Positions 34,185-42,728 are shown, counted from the stretch's first letter. The stretch: 55,207 nucleotides of DNA from Ruminococcaceae bacterium UBA1405 (GCA_002305685.1 DBQB01000018.1:1-55207); one strand, 5' to 3'. The notes: generated by a model from the letters alone, not told the origin. Numbers and translations are program-made.

Positions 34185-35852
34185 ATGTTGACGGATATTG
34201 AGATTGCTCAGCAGGCAAAGATGCTGCCCATCCGCGAGATTGCGGAGAGATTGGGAATTTCTGAAGAGGAACTGGAACCATATGGACGGTATAAAGCAAA
34301 GGTTTCGGAATCCATCTACCAAAGATTGGCACAACATCCAGACGGCAAACTGATTTTGGTCACCGCCATCAATCCTACCCCGGCGGGAGAAGGAAAAACC
34401 ACTACCAGCGTTGGCTTGGGAGAGGCCATGGCAAAGATCGGAAAAAATGCCATCATCGCCCTGCGGGAGCCCTCTTTGGGGCCGGTGTTTGGTGTAAAGG
34501 GAGGCGCAGCCGGAGGCGGGTATGCCCAGGTGGTGCCGATGGAGGACATCAACCTGCATTTTACCGGGGATATGCACGCCATCACCGCCGCCAACAATCT
34601 GCTGTGTGCGATGATCGACAACCATCTGCAACAGGGCAATGCTCTAGGAATCGATCCCCGGCAGATTCTCTTCAAACGGTGTTTGGATATGAATGACCGC
34701 GCGCTGCGGGAAGTGATTGTGGGACTGGGAGGAAAGACAAACGGTGTCCCTCGTCAGGACGGTTTTCAGATTACCGTTGCCAGCGAGGTGATGGCAATCC
34801 TCTGCCTGGCCAGTGATTTGTCCGATTTAAAGCAGCGTTTGGGATCTATTTTGGTGGCGTATCGGTACGACGGCACACCGGTATATGCTAGCGATCTAAA
34901 GGCGGAGGGCGCGATGACGGCGCTGCTCAAAGATGCGCTGAAGCCCAATCTGGTGCAGACGCTGGAAAACACCCCTGCGCTGATGCACGGCGGTCCTTTT
35001 GCCAATATCGCTCATGGATGCAATTCCATCCGAGCCACCAAGCTTGGCCTGAAACTGGCGGATTACTGTATCACAGAGGCTGGCTTCGGTTCGGATCTGG
35101 GTGCAGAAAAGTTTTTGGATATCAAATGCCGTCTGGCAGGACTTACGCCGTCTGCCATTGTGCTGGTTGCCACTTTGCGGGCGCTCAAGTATAACGGCGG
35201 CGTGAAAAAAGAAAATGTCTCTCAGGAGAATGTGGAAGCGCTGCGCAGCGGTATGGTCAATCTGGAAAAACATATCGAGAATATGCGCAAATACGGCGTG
35301 CCGGTGGTGGTGGCCATCAACCGTTTCCCCACCGATACTCCGGATGAGATTGAAGTTTTGGCCCAGTTCTGCCAGGAGCATCAGGTGGAGTATGCCCTGT
35401 CGGAGGTGTTTGCCAAAGGCGGCGAAGGCGGAGTGGAACTGGCCCAAAAGGTGGTACAGGCCTGCGAACAGCAGGGAGATTTTCATCCCATCTACGACAT
35501 CGAGGCACCCATCAAAAAGAAGATTGAAACCATTGCCCGGGAAATTTACGGCGCGGACGGCGTGAGCTATGCTGCCGCTGCCAACAAGGCGATTCGGGAG
35601 ATTGAAGGACTTGGAAAAGGGAATCTGCCGGTCTGCATGGCAAAGACCCAGTATTCCCTTTCGGATAACCAGCGCTTGCTGGGCCGTCCCACCGGATTCA
35701 AGATTACAGTGCGGGAAGTGCGCCTTTCGGCCGGAGCAGGATTTGTGGTGGTGCTTTGCGGCGATGTGATGACCATGCCGGGCCTGCCCAAGCTTCCGGC
35801 GGCGGAAAAAATCGATGTGGATGACCAGGGTAACATCACGGGATTGTTTTAA
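34185..35852 (+). CDS. fhs: Formate--tetrahydrofolate ligase
   Basis: This enzyme makes 10-formyl-THF from formate, THF and ATP, feeding purine and fMet synthesis in anaerobes and acting in the Wood-Ljungdahl pathway where that exists. The P-loop region is NPTPAGEGKTTTSVGLGEA near 63-80. REPSLGPVFGVKGGAAGGGYAQV and INLHFTGDMHAITAANNLL are highly conserved. FGSDLGAEKFLDIKCR and the C-terminal GAGFVVVLCGDVMTMPGLP also fit. Length is 555 residues. It sits behind an unusual structured leader and is followed after 34 bases by tsaE. Confidence 0.98.
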   Translation: MLTDIEIAQQAKMLPIREIAERLGISEEELEPYGRYKAKVSESIYQRLAQHPDGKLILVTAINPTPAGEGKTTTSVGLGEAMAKIGKNAIIALREPSLGPVFGVKGGAAGGGYAQVVPMEDINLHFTGDMHAITAANNLLCAMIDNHLQQGNALGIDPRQILFKRCLDMNDRALREVIVGLGGKTNGVPRQDGFQITVASEVMAILCLASDLSDLKQRLGSILVAYRYDGTPVYASDLKAEGAMTALLKDALKPNLVQTLENTPALMHGGPFANIAHGCNSIRATKLGLKLADYCITEAGFGSDLGAEKFLDIKCRLAGLTPSAIVLVATLRALKYNGGVKKENVSQENVEALRSGMVNLEKHIENMRKYGVPVVVAINRFPTDTPDEIEVLAQFCQEHQVEYALSEVFAKGGEGGVELAQKVVQACEQQGDFHPIYDIEAPIKKKIETIAREIYGADGVSYAAAANKAIREIEGLGKGNLPVCMAKTQYSLSDNQRLLGRPTGFKITVREVRLSAGAGFVVVLCGDVMTMPGLPKLPAAEKIDVDDQGNITGLF

Positions 35853-35886
35853 TGGCAGCCCATCGGAAAGAGTGTGAAGGTACAAT

Positions 35887-36333
35887 ATGGGAAAGTATAT
35901 AACCCACAATGTCGAGGAGACGCAGCAGTTGGCCTGCCAATTTGGCGCGCTGCTGAAGGATGGCGACGTGGTGGCGTTTCGCGGCGGTATGGGTATGGGC
36001 AAAACCGCCTTTACCCGGGGAATTGCCCTGGGAATGGGAATTCAGGAGCCGGTATCCAGTCCGACCTTTGCCATTGTCAATGAGTATCGGGGTGCAGGCA
36101 GGGTACTGTGCCATTTCGATATGTATCGCATTGAGGGGTTTGAGGACCTGTATTCCACTGGATTTTTTGATTATCTCGATGGAAATGCGGTATTGGCCAT
36201 CGAGTGGAGTGAAAACATTGCGCGAGATGTTCTGCCGCAAAATGTAATCTGGGTGGAAATTTCACAGGTGGATGAAAATACCAGGGAGATATTGATTGAA
36301 GGGGATGAGCGGTTTGAAAATCTTGGCCATTGA
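35887..36333 (+). CDS. tsaE: tRNA threonylcarbamoyladenosine biosynthesis ATPase TsaE
   Basis: TsaE is the ATPase that resets the TsaBD complex making t6A37 on ANN-decoding tRNAs. The P-loop is FRGGMGMGKTAFTRG near 32-46. SPTFAIVNEY, HFDMYRI and LAIEWSEN are the other family motifs. The 148-residue length is usual. Its 3' end overlaps the tsaB start by about 20 bases, so the two are coupled. tsaD and tsaC are not in this window. Confidence 0.96.
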   Translation: MGKYITHNVEETQQLACQFGALLKDGDVVAFRGGMGMGKTAFTRGIALGMGIQEPVSSPTFAIVNEYRGAGRVLCHFDMYRIEGFEDLYSTGFFDYLDGNAVLAIEWSENIARDVLPQNVIWVEISQVDENTREILIEGDERFENLGH

Positions 36334-37045
36334 TACCTCCGCGACGGCGGCAAGTTGTGCGGTCTGCGAGGACGGGATTGTGCTGGGGGAAAGTTATATC
36401 AGCCGAAAACTGACCCATTCTCAAACCATTCTCCCTATGGTGGAGGATTTGCTGAAAAATGCCCGGCTGTCTATGGACGAGATGGATGGATTCGCGGTCG
36501 CGGCTGGTCCGGGGTCTTTTACCGGGCTGCGGATTGGCATCTCTGCGGTAAAGGCACTGGCATTTGCCCAGGAGAAGCCGGCTTGTGGGGTTTCGACCCT
36601 TCGTGCGCTGGCCTACAATCTGATGGGTACCACCGGGATTCTCTGTGCGGTGATGGACGCCCGCTGCGGTCAGGTATACTGTGGGGTGTTCCTCGGACAG
36701 GAAGATGGAATTCAGAGAATTTTTGCAGATGAGGCCATGATGGTGGAGCAGCTTTTTGAAAGGTTGTCGGCCTTGACCGCAGAGCATCGGCAAACGGTGT
36801 GGTTTGTGGGAGACGGAGCCGCACTGTGCATGGAACGATGGCAAAAGGAACAGCCGGATTTTCATGCGCGGATTGCGCCGTCCAGCCGTCTGTTGGCCCA
36901 CGCTTCAAGCGTTGCGCTGGCTGCCGGCGGGGAGGAATCCCCTTTTGTTCCGGCTGTGCAGCTCAACCCGGTATATCTGCGTTTGCCTCAGGCGCAGCGG
37001 GAATTGCTGACCCGCCAGCGAGAAAAGGAAAATTCCGGAAAATAA
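36314..37045 (+). CDS. tsaB: tRNA threonylcarbamoyladenosine biosynthesis protein TsaB
   Basis: TsaB is the inactive ASKHA-fold partner that holds TsaD in the t6A complex. The start reads MKILAIDTSATAASCAV, and the family signature MDGFAVAAGPGSFTGLRIGI follows, then AFAQEKPACGVSTLRALA. About 243 residues. TTG 36314 is the best start: the protein family begins at this residue and AAGGGGATG lies ten bases upstream. An ATG at 36305 and a TTG at 36296 are in frame but badly spaced. It overlaps tsaE. Confidence 0.94.
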   Translation: MKILAIDTSATAASCAVCEDGIVLGESYISRKLTHSQTILPMVEDLLKNARLSMDEMDGFAVAAGPGSFTGLRIGISAVKALAFAQEKPACGVSTLRALAYNLMGTTGILCAVMDARCGQVYCGVFLGQEDGIQRIFADEAMMVEQLFERLSALTAEHRQTVWFVGDGAALCMERWQKEQPDFHARIAPSSRLLAHASSVALAAGGEESPFVPAVQLNPVYLRLPQAQRELLTRQREKENSGK

Positions 37046-37112
37046 ACCGGCTTTTATCTTCACCAAAACCAAACATAGCTATTTAAACTATTGCTGACAA
37101 GGAGATTTCATC

Positions 37113-37565
37113 ATGATTGCAATCGCATCGGATCATGCGGGTTATCCGCTCAAAGAGGTTATTAAGGAACATTTGGAACAGCGCGGTATTCCTTATCAGG
37201 ATTTCGGCAGCTACAACGGGGAATCCTGTGACTATCCGTTGATGGCCAAAGCTGCCTGTGACGCGGTGGCATCCGGAAGCTGTGAAAAGGCGCTGTTGTG
37301 CTGCGGCACCGGTGTAGGAATCTCCATGGCGGCCAATAAGGTTCGGGGGATTCGGGCGGCCTGTTGTTCCGACTATTTCAGTGCGAAATACACTCGTTTG
37401 CACAACGACGCCAACGCTCTCTGCCTGGGCGCCCGGGTGATTGGTCCCGGTGCAGCGCTGGAGTTGGTGGATGTATTTTTGGACACTGAATTCGAAGGGG
37501 GCCGTCATGCCCGCCGGGTCAATCAGATCATGGAAATTGAGGCGGAGAACGCCAAGGGTGAATGA
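37113..37565 (+). CDS. rpiB: Ribose 5-phosphate isomerase B
   Basis: RpiB interconverts ribose 5-phosphate and ribulose 5-phosphate in the non-oxidative pentose phosphate pathway. The start MIAIASDHAGYPLKE, the phosphate-binding loop CCGTGVGISMAANKV with the catalytic-type Cys region, and RLHNDANALCLGARV are all diagnostic of RpiB/LacAB. Length is 150 residues. AAGGAGAT precedes the ATG. Its product feeds PRPP, in keeping with the pyrimidine genes downstream. Confidence 0.97.
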   Translation: MIAIASDHAGYPLKEVIKEHLEQRGIPYQDFGSYNGESCDYPLMAKAACDAVASGSCEKALLCCGTGVGISMAANKVRGIRAACCSDYFSAKYTRLHNDANALCLGARVIGPGAALELVDVFLDTEFEGGRHARRVNQIMEIEAENAKGE

Positions 37566-37593
37566 GGTTTTGACGAGAGGGGAGCAAAACAAG

Positions 37594-38373
37594 ATGGAGC
37601 CTACCGTATTTCAGGGCAGATATCAGGTGGTCAAAAAGACCGCCCTGGCAAAAGAGATTTATGAGATGGTCATTTTGTGTCCACAGATTGCCCAACTGGC
37701 GCAAGCAGGGCAGTTTGTCCATGTAAAGGCACCTAGCTTTACACTGCGCCGTCCCATCTCCATCTGTGAGATTGACCGCGCAAAAGGTACCTTGCGGATT
37801 GTTTTTGAGGTGCGAGGCGATGGTACGGCGGAAATCGCGCAGATTCCCCAAGGGGGATGGATCGATCTGATGGGACCGCTGGGACATGGCTTCCAGCTGC
37901 TGGAACAGGGAAAGAAAGCGATTGTAGTGGGCGGTGGTATTGGTGTGCCTCCCATGCTGGAGACGGCCGCGCATTATGGAGAAAACGCTGTGGCAATCAT
38001 TGGCTTTCGCAGTGCATCGGCGGTGATTTTGGAGGAGGACTTCCAAAAAGCCGGCTGCACCGTGGATCTTTGCACCGACGACGGCACCAGAGGCCGCAAG
38101 GGCTTTGTCACCGAAGCGTTGAAAGCACGTTTGCAGCAGGAAAAGCCGGATATCATCTATGCCTGCGGTCCAATGGTGATGCTCAAAGGGGTCGCCGCGC
38201 TGGCAAAAGAATATGGCGTTCGCTGCCAGGTATCGCTGGAGGAGCGGATGGGCTGCGGAATCGGAGCCTGCCTGGTATGTGCCTGTAAAACCAAAAAGCC
38301 CGATGGGGAGGAATCTTACAGTCATGTCTGTAAGAACGGTCCCGTTTTTGAAGCAGAGGAGGTTGTGTTTTAA
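37594..38373 (+). CDS. pyrK: Dihydroorotate dehydrogenase B, electron transfer subunit
   Basis: PyrK carries FAD and a [2Fe-2S] cluster and passes electrons from PyrD to NAD. It has the ferredoxin reductase layout: FAD-binding RRPISICEID, NAD-binding KKAIVVGGGIGVPPMLE, then YACGPMVMLKGV. The C-terminal cluster Cys are in ERMGCGIGACLVCACKTK and SHVCKNGPVF. Length is 259 residues. The start at 37594 follows GAGAGGGGAG. Its stop codon overlaps the pyrD start by one base (TAATG), as expected for a tight complex. Confidence 0.97.
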   Translation: MEPTVFQGRYQVVKKTALAKEIYEMVILCPQIAQLAQAGQFVHVKAPSFTLRRPISICEIDRAKGTLRIVFEVRGDGTAEIAQIPQGGWIDLMGPLGHGFQLLEQGKKAIVVGGGIGVPPMLETAAHYGENAVAIIGFRSASAVILEEDFQKAGCTVDLCTDDGTRGRKGFVTEALKARLQQEKPDIIYACGPMVMLKGVAALAKEYGVRCQVSLEERMGCGIGACLVCACKTKKPDGEESYSHVCKNGPVFEAEEVVF

Positions 38374-39284
38374 TGGCAAAGCTTTCGGTAGAGCTGTGCG
38401 GGGTGGAATTTAAGAATCCTGTGATCGCGGCATCCGGCTGTTTCGGATTTGGTCGGGAATACGAAAAGATGTATCCGGTATCGGTATTCGGAGGAATTTC
38501 CCTCAAAGGGATGACCTATGAGGAGCGGCAGGGCAATCCACCGCCCCGTATTGCTGAGACCCCGTCCGGTATGCTCAACAGCGTTGGACTTCAAAATCCA
38601 GGCGTGGAGGCTTTTTTGGCCCATGAGCTGCCACAGATTGTGGGCAAGGATACCGTACTGATTGCCAATGCAGCCGGAAGTACAGTGGAAGACTACTGTG
38701 CGCTGGTGGAGCGGCTGTCCGATTCTGCGGTGGATATGATTGAGCTGAATATCTCCTGTCCCAACGTTAAGCATGGCGGAGCCGCTTTTGGCGTCAGCTG
38801 CGAGGGCGCTGCGTCGGTGGTTCGGGCGGTGCGTCGGGTCTGCAAAAAGCCGTTGATTGTAAAGCTATCACCCAACGTGACCGACATTGCCTCAATCGCT
38901 GAGGCTGTGGAAGCGGAGGGGGCCGATGCCATCTCGCTGATCAATACCCTGTTGGGGATGCGGATTGATATCAAATCCCGCCGTCCAATTTTGCGCAACA
39001 ATGTTGGCGGTATGTCCGGTCCGGCAGTATTTCCCATCGCGGTGCGGATGGTTTGGCAGGTTGCCAACCGGGTAAAGGTTCCGGTGATTGGTTTGGGCGG
39101 CATTGAAAAATGGCAAGACGCCATTGAGATGATGATGGCAGGAGCCAGCGCCATTCAAATCGGTGCGGCGCTGTTCTATGACCCTTACGCGCCGATCAAG
39201 ATTGTCGAGGGCATGAACAGCTGGCTGGATCGTCAGGGTGTGAAGGATGTCCGGGAAATTGTGGGTACGGTGCAGCCCTGGTGA
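38373..39284 (+). CDS. pyrD: Dihydroorotate dehydrogenase B (NAD+), catalytic subunit
   Basis: PyrD type 1B oxidises dihydroorotate to orotate using FMN, the fourth step of de novo pyrimidine synthesis. Seen: NPVIAASGCFGFGREYEKM, SVFGGISLKGMT, the active-site segment MIELNISCPNVKHGGAAFG with the catalytic Cys of class 1 enzymes, and IGLGGIEKWQDAIEMMMAGA for FMN phosphate binding. Length is 303 residues. Coupled to pyrK by a TAATG overlap. Confidence 0.98.
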   Translation: MAKLSVELCGVEFKNPVIAASGCFGFGREYEKMYPVSVFGGISLKGMTYEERQGNPPPRIAETPSGMLNSVGLQNPGVEAFLAHELPQIVGKDTVLIANAAGSTVEDYCALVERLSDSAVDMIELNISCPNVKHGGAAFGVSCEGAASVVRAVRRVCKKPLIVKLSPNVTDIASIAEAVEAEGADAISLINTLLGMRIDIKSRRPILRNNVGGMSGPAVFPIAVRMVWQVANRVKVPVIGLGGIEKWQDAIEMMMAGASAIQIGAALFYDPYAPIKIVEGMNSWLDRQGVKDVREIVGTVQPW

Positions 39285-39321
39285 ACAGCGCAACGCGGTT
39301 TATAGGGATATCAAAAATGTT

Positions 39322-39355
39322 GGGCTGTCTGGAGAACACCGGACAGCCCTCTTTC
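39322..39355 (+). terminator. Possible weak terminator or attenuator after pyrD
   Basis: GGGCTGTC (39322-39329) pairs with GACAGCCC (39342-39349), followed by TCTTTC. The T run is poor, so read-through into the next gene is likely. Confidence 0.45.
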
Positions 39356-39378
39356 AGGAAGAAACTGGGAGGAAGGAT

Positions 39379-40041
39379 ATGACAACGCTGTATCTAGTGC
39401 GCCATGGGGAAGCCATGGGAAACATTCTGCTGCAATTTCAGGGAAACATCGATTGTCCACTGACACCCCAGGGGTTGGAACAGACCCAATGTCTGGAAAA
39501 ACGATTTGCTCAAATCCCGGTGGACGTGCTGTATTCCAGTCCGCTGAAACGGGCATACGATACCGCTGCCGCCATTGCCAGAGCCACAGGTTGTGCCATA
39601 CAGGTGGATCCAAGGCTGATTGAAATCAACGGCGGGGAATGGGAAGGAATGTCCTGGAAGGAATTGCCCCAACGATATCCGGAGCAGTTTGACAACTGGG
39701 TCAACCATCCGGGAGATTTTTCGGCGCCGCAGGGGGAATCGATGCAGCAGGTTTATGCGCGGGCCAAAGCGGTGTTATCTGATATTTTGGCGCGTCATGC
39801 AGGAAAGAGGATCGCGGTGGCAACCCATGGCTGTTTTATCCGCAATGCTCTCTGTTTTCTGTTGGGCTATCCCATTTCGGAGATGAATCGGGTTCCTCTC
39901 TCAGACAACACAGCGGTGTCTGCGTTTGCTGTGGAAGGACAGCAGATAAAGCCCATTTTTTTAAATGACAACAGCCATCTCTCGCCGGAATTGTCCACAT
40001 TGGGGAAACATAAGCTTTGGAAGCAGGCTGAGGAAGAATAA
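39379..40041 (+). CDS. Histidine phosphatase family protein
   Basis: A 220-residue member of the phosphoglycerate mutase-like phosphatases. The start LYLVRHGEAMGN has the catalytic RHG, YSSPLKRAYDTAAAIA and EINGGEWEGMSWKEL follow, and VATHGCFIRNALC has the second catalytic His. Relatives include alpha-ribazole phosphatase (CobC), cofactor-type mutases and broad phosphatases, so the substrate cannot be set. The start at 39379 follows GGGAGGAAGG. It lies between pyrD and ruvX. Confidence 0.92.
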   Translation: MTTLYLVRHGEAMGNILLQFQGNIDCPLTPQGLEQTQCLEKRFAQIPVDVLYSSPLKRAYDTAAAIARATGCAIQVDPRLIEINGGEWEGMSWKELPQRYPEQFDNWVNHPGDFSAPQGESMQQVYARAKAVLSDILARHAGKRIAVATHGCFIRNALCFLLGYPISEMNRVPLSDNTAVSAFAVEGQQIKPIFLNDNSHLSPELSTLGKHKLWKQAEEE

Positions 40042-40086
40042 CGAAAAATACAGAAGAAGCGATTAGCGCGAAGGAGCGATCATACG

Positions 40087-40512
40087 ATGAAGATTATGGC
40101 AGTGGATTTTGGAGATGCCCGTACAGGTTTGGCGGTGTGCGATCGCACAGAATTTTTGGCCTCACCGGTGGGCGTCATCCATGAGAAGGAGTTCTATCAG
40201 ACGGTCAACAAGGTGGCGGCTGCGGTAAAGGAGTATGACGTCAAGGAAGTAGTGGTCGGGTATCCGAAAAACATGAATGGAACGGTGGGAGACCGGGCAA
40301 AAAAATGCGAAACCTTTGTGGAGATGCTGCAGCAGATTGTGGATGTGCCGGTCAAGCTGTGGGATGAGCGTTCGACTACGGTATCCGCCCACGAGATCCT
40401 CAATGAGACCAATACCAGAGGGAAGAAGCGCAAGGCGGTGGTGGACGCAGTTGCGGCGACCATTATTTTGGAGAATTATCTGGATTACCGCAGAAGTCAA
40501 AACGCCAAATGA
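40087..40512 (+). CDS. ruvX: YqgF/RuvX family Holliday junction resolvase-like protein
   Basis: A 141-residue RNase H-fold protein. MAVDFGDARTGLAVCD has the first catalytic Asp. VVVGYPKNMNGTVGDRAKK and LWDERSTTVSAHEIL supply the next conserved motifs, and KRKAVVDAVAATIIL the last Asp. YqgF proteins act in 16S rRNA 5'-end maturation in some bacteria and as resolvases in others. It is the last gene of this plus-strand run. Confidence 0.94.
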   Translation: MKIMAVDFGDARTGLAVCDRTEFLASPVGVIHEKEFYQTVNKVAAAVKEYDVKEVVVGYPKNMNGTVGDRAKKCETFVEMLQQIVDVPVKLWDERSTTVSAHEILNETNTRGKKRKAVVDAVAATIILENYLDYRRSQNAK

Positions 40513-40585
40513 TGGGTATGCGGCATAGTCAGCCCACCCATTTTTGCCGCTGTATCTTCATCTGTGACGGATGTCATTTGTTTAA

Positions 40586-40622
40586 AAAGGCAGGTGCCGG
40601 CCCAGGGCCAGCACCTGCCTTT
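40586..40622. terminator. Bidirectional terminator between ruvX and the XRE-desulfoferrodoxin gene
   Basis: A 12-bp stem AAAGGCAGGTGC / GCACCTGCCTTT is extended inside by GG/CC pairs past one mismatch. It lies between converging genes. Confidence 0.88.
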
Positions 40623-40626
40623 CTGT

Positions 40627-41211
40627 TTATATCTTTTTCCGCATGAGACCGTGATGGTTACAATAAAGGTAGAGATATCCACCCCTTTGAAAGCGAAACC
40701 GGCACTCGGCGTTTCCCTCCGGGTAGAGTTTGGTAAACTGCAATTTATCAGGGGATACATAGGCCAAAAAAGAGATGTGATGCAGTTTGTTCATCGGATG
40801 GGAAACGGTGACAAATTGTTCGTCCTCAACGGACGTGACGGTAATGGAATGTGCATCGTCCAGTTCCTCTGCCTCTTGAGGGGGAAGGGTGATGCCGCAG
40901 CAGCTAACCAGCGCTTCGCCGGTGGCATGGATGACGTTGCCGCAGAGTGGACAGATGTAGAATTTAGAACGCAGTAGATTGGCAGACCGGTTTTGATTGA
41001 CTACAGTGTCACCGGAAAGCAGCTCCATAACCGATACGCCAAGAGCAGCTGAGAGCGGTTCCATCAGAGAAAGATCCGGAAAACCTTTTGCTGTCTCCCA
41101 TTTGGATATGGTTTTGTCGCTTACATCCAACAATTCCGCCAGTTGGGCCTGGGTCATTTTTTTCGCTTCACGCAAACGCTTGATGGTGCTTGCAGTTACA
41201 TATGTGTTCAT
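40627..41211 (-). CDS. XRE-type regulator fused to a desulfoferrodoxin
   Basis: A 194-residue protein in three parts. Residues 8-62 are a Cro/C1-type helix-turn-helix (KKMTQAQLAELLDVSDKTIS). Residues 83-110 are a desulforedoxin-type iron site: FYICPLCGNV and VSCCG give C87, C90, C104, C105. Residues 118-194 match the superoxide reductase domain: H121, SHPM (H138), H144, then YCNHHG (C184, H187). Spacing between the last four ligands (6, 40, 3) closely follows classical desulfoferrodoxin (6, 41, 3). It probably senses superoxide, oxygen or iron, or is an enzyme that also binds DNA; that is inference. GGAGGA precedes the ATG. Divergent from the CAT-type gene. Confidence 0.88.
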   Translation of the reverse strand: MNTYVTASTIKRLREAKKMTQAQLAELLDVSDKTISKWETAKGFPDLSLMEPLSAALGVSVMELLSGDTVVNQNRSANLLRSKFYICPLCGNVIHATGEALVSCCGITLPPQEAEELDDAHSITVTSVEDEQFVTVSHPMNKLHHISFLAYVSPDKLQFTKLYPEGNAECRFRFQRGGYLYLYCNHHGLMRKKI

Positions 41212-41400
41212 AAGTTCCTCCGTACCAATGAATTTTGCTGGTTTATCGTCATGGTACCAAAGATGTTGTGTGGCTGCAACCTACGTTTCGTAGAGGTATT
41301 TCTCGGTGTTGACGGAATGTTTGCACAAAGATATAATACTTTCGTTGGGGAGACTGTAGGGATGCTTGGCGTAAGTGAGCATGAAGGGAGAAATTGTGCA
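41212..41400. promoter_or_regulatory. Divergent promoters of the XRE-desulfoferrodoxin and CAT-type genes
   Basis: Plus strand: TTGACG (41309-41314), 17 bases, perfect TATAAT (41332-41337). Minus strand: TTGCAG (41279-41274), 17 bases, TACCAT (41256-41251) with TGG before it. Between the two -35 boxes is a small perfect dyad CTACG-TTT-CGTAG (41281-41293). GTACCAATG (41222-41230) and CATGGTAC (41250-41257) form an imperfect inverted repeat over the minus-strand -10. Either could be the site for the XRE protein. Confidence 0.75.
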
Positions 41401-42045
41401 ATGACCTTTACCAAAATAGATCTGGAGTTATGGCCAAGAAAGGAATATTTTGATCATTACTTTAAAGAAACGCCCTGTACATACAGCGCTGTGTTTCGTC
41501 TTGATATCACCAAACTTCGGCGGCGGGGGGAAAAATTATATCCTGGGATGCTGCACGCGATTGCTGCAGTGGTAAATAACCATCAGGAGTTTCGCATGGC
41601 CTGTACGAAAACAGGGGAAGTTGGATTTTACGATATTGTCCATCCAAGTTATACGATTTTCCACCGGGACACGGAGACATTTTCTAATTTATGGACGGAA
41701 TACACAGCGGATTATCGGTTATTTTACAAAGCATATCAACAGGACATGGAGATTTATGGAAATCGTCAAGGGTTTATGCCCAAACCCGGTATGCCAGAAA
41801 ATACCTTTCCGGTATCAATGCTGCCATGGGCAAGTTTTGAAGGATTCAATTTGAACCTTCAAAATGGCTATAACTACCTTCCTCCTATCTTTACCATTGG
41901 AAAGTTTCAAGAAGAAAACGGAAAAACGGTGTTGCCCTTGGCGGTTCAGGTACACCATGCAGTGTGCGATGGTTTCCATCTGTGCCGGCTGGTAAATGAA
42001 CTACAGGAAATACTGAATCAAGCAAAATCTGAGCGATTGGGATAA
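41401..42045 (+). CDS. Type A chloramphenicol O-acetyltransferase-like protein
   Basis: A 214-residue CatA-type acetyltransferase. The start TFTKIDLELWPRKEYFDHYF and the catalytic motif QVHHAVCDGFH (H186, D190) are characteristic. LPWASFEGFNLNL and LPPIFTIGKFQEENGKTVLP match conserved segments of the trimeric enzyme. CAT moves acetyl from acetyl-CoA to chloramphenicol, but many chromosomal relatives in Clostridia have other or unknown acceptors, so resistance is not proven. The start at 41401 follows AAGGGAGA; the long upstream reading frame runs back through the promoter and is not coding. Confidence 0.9.
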   Translation: MTFTKIDLELWPRKEYFDHYFKETPCTYSAVFRLDITKLRRRGEKLYPGMLHAIAAVVNNHQEFRMACTKTGEVGFYDIVHPSYTIFHRDTETFSNLWTEYTADYRLFYKAYQQDMEIYGNRQGFMPKPGMPENTFPVSMLPWASFEGFNLNLQNGYNYLPPIFTIGKFQEENGKTVLPLAVQVHHAVCDGFHLCRLVNELQEILNQAKSERLG

Positions 42046-42090
42046 ATAGATGGCGTGCGTGTTTTTCAGTCTGAATGGTGTGGGAACGGC

Positions 42091-42540
42091 CTACACTTGA
42101 TTTTTCCAAACCCGTGCCAGGATATCTTTGAGTACCAGAAGCGCATCGGTACGGTTGTATCCGTAATCTACCTGCAGTTGGGTCAACATTTCCCGCAAAA
42201 TGGGGGCATAATCCTGGATTTGAACCTTTTCGTGGTAGGTGGCAAGCACCGGATATTTTTTGCTCCAAACCCTGTTCCAGTCAATTTTTGCCTGCGCCTC
42301 ATCACTGATGCTGCTGATTAGCTGTTGTGCCTGCTGCTCATCGAAATCGTATTCGATGAGCTCATCCAGTGTCATATGGTAGAGCATTGCCAACTTTTTG
42401 GACTGGCGAATATCCGGCAGCGTTTCGTTGGTCTCCCACTTTGAGACGGTTTGACGGCTTACCCCCAGTTTCTCCGCTACATTTTCCTGTGAGAGGCCGC
42501 TATTTTTTCTGGCGTGGTATAGATTGCTTCCCAAACTCAT
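42091..42540 (-). CDS. XRE family helix-turn-helix regulator
   Basis: A 149-residue protein. Residues 3-57 form a Cro/C1-type helix-turn-helix: LYHARKNSGLSQENVAEKLG then VSRQTVSKWETNETLPD. The C-terminal part (about 70-149) is helical and not one I recognise. The start at 42540 follows AAAGGAG. It converges with the CAT-type gene over a 45-base gap in which no terminator was seen. Its target is unknown; it is not a copy of the XRE-desulfoferrodoxin, which has a different C-terminal part. Confidence 0.88.
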   Translation of the reverse strand: MSLGSNLYHARKNSGLSQENVAEKLGVSRQTVSKWETNETLPDIRQSKKLAMLYHMTLDELIEYDFDEQQAQQLISSISDEAQAKIDWNRVWSKKYPVLATYHEKVQIQDYAPILREMLTQLQVDYGYNRTDALLVLKDILARVWKNQV

Positions 42541-42686
42541 CGGTATTCTCCTTTGCAATATCGGCGTATCATTCTGCTGCCATAGTAGGATGCTTATAGT
42601 ATACCGCTGTTGGGGTTTGATTGCTACCAGTCAAAGGGAACATTTTCGCCCGCACTTTTCACAAATTGGATTTTATAACAGCGAGA

Positions 42687-42728
42687 AAAGGCGGTTGTGA
42701 CACTGCATATTGCGCCACAACCGCCTTT
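42687..42728 (-). terminator. Terminator of prfB
   Basis: A perfect 13-bp stem AAAGGCGGTTGTG / CACAACCGCCTTT with a 16-base loop follows prfB on the minus strand, with TTTTC after the stem. Confidence 0.88.

Noticed and set aside
41143..41400. N-terminal extension of the CAT-type gene back to 41143
   Set aside because: The extension would cross the gene's own consensus promoter and overlap the divergent gene; the family begins at the ATG at 41401, which has a ribosome binding site.
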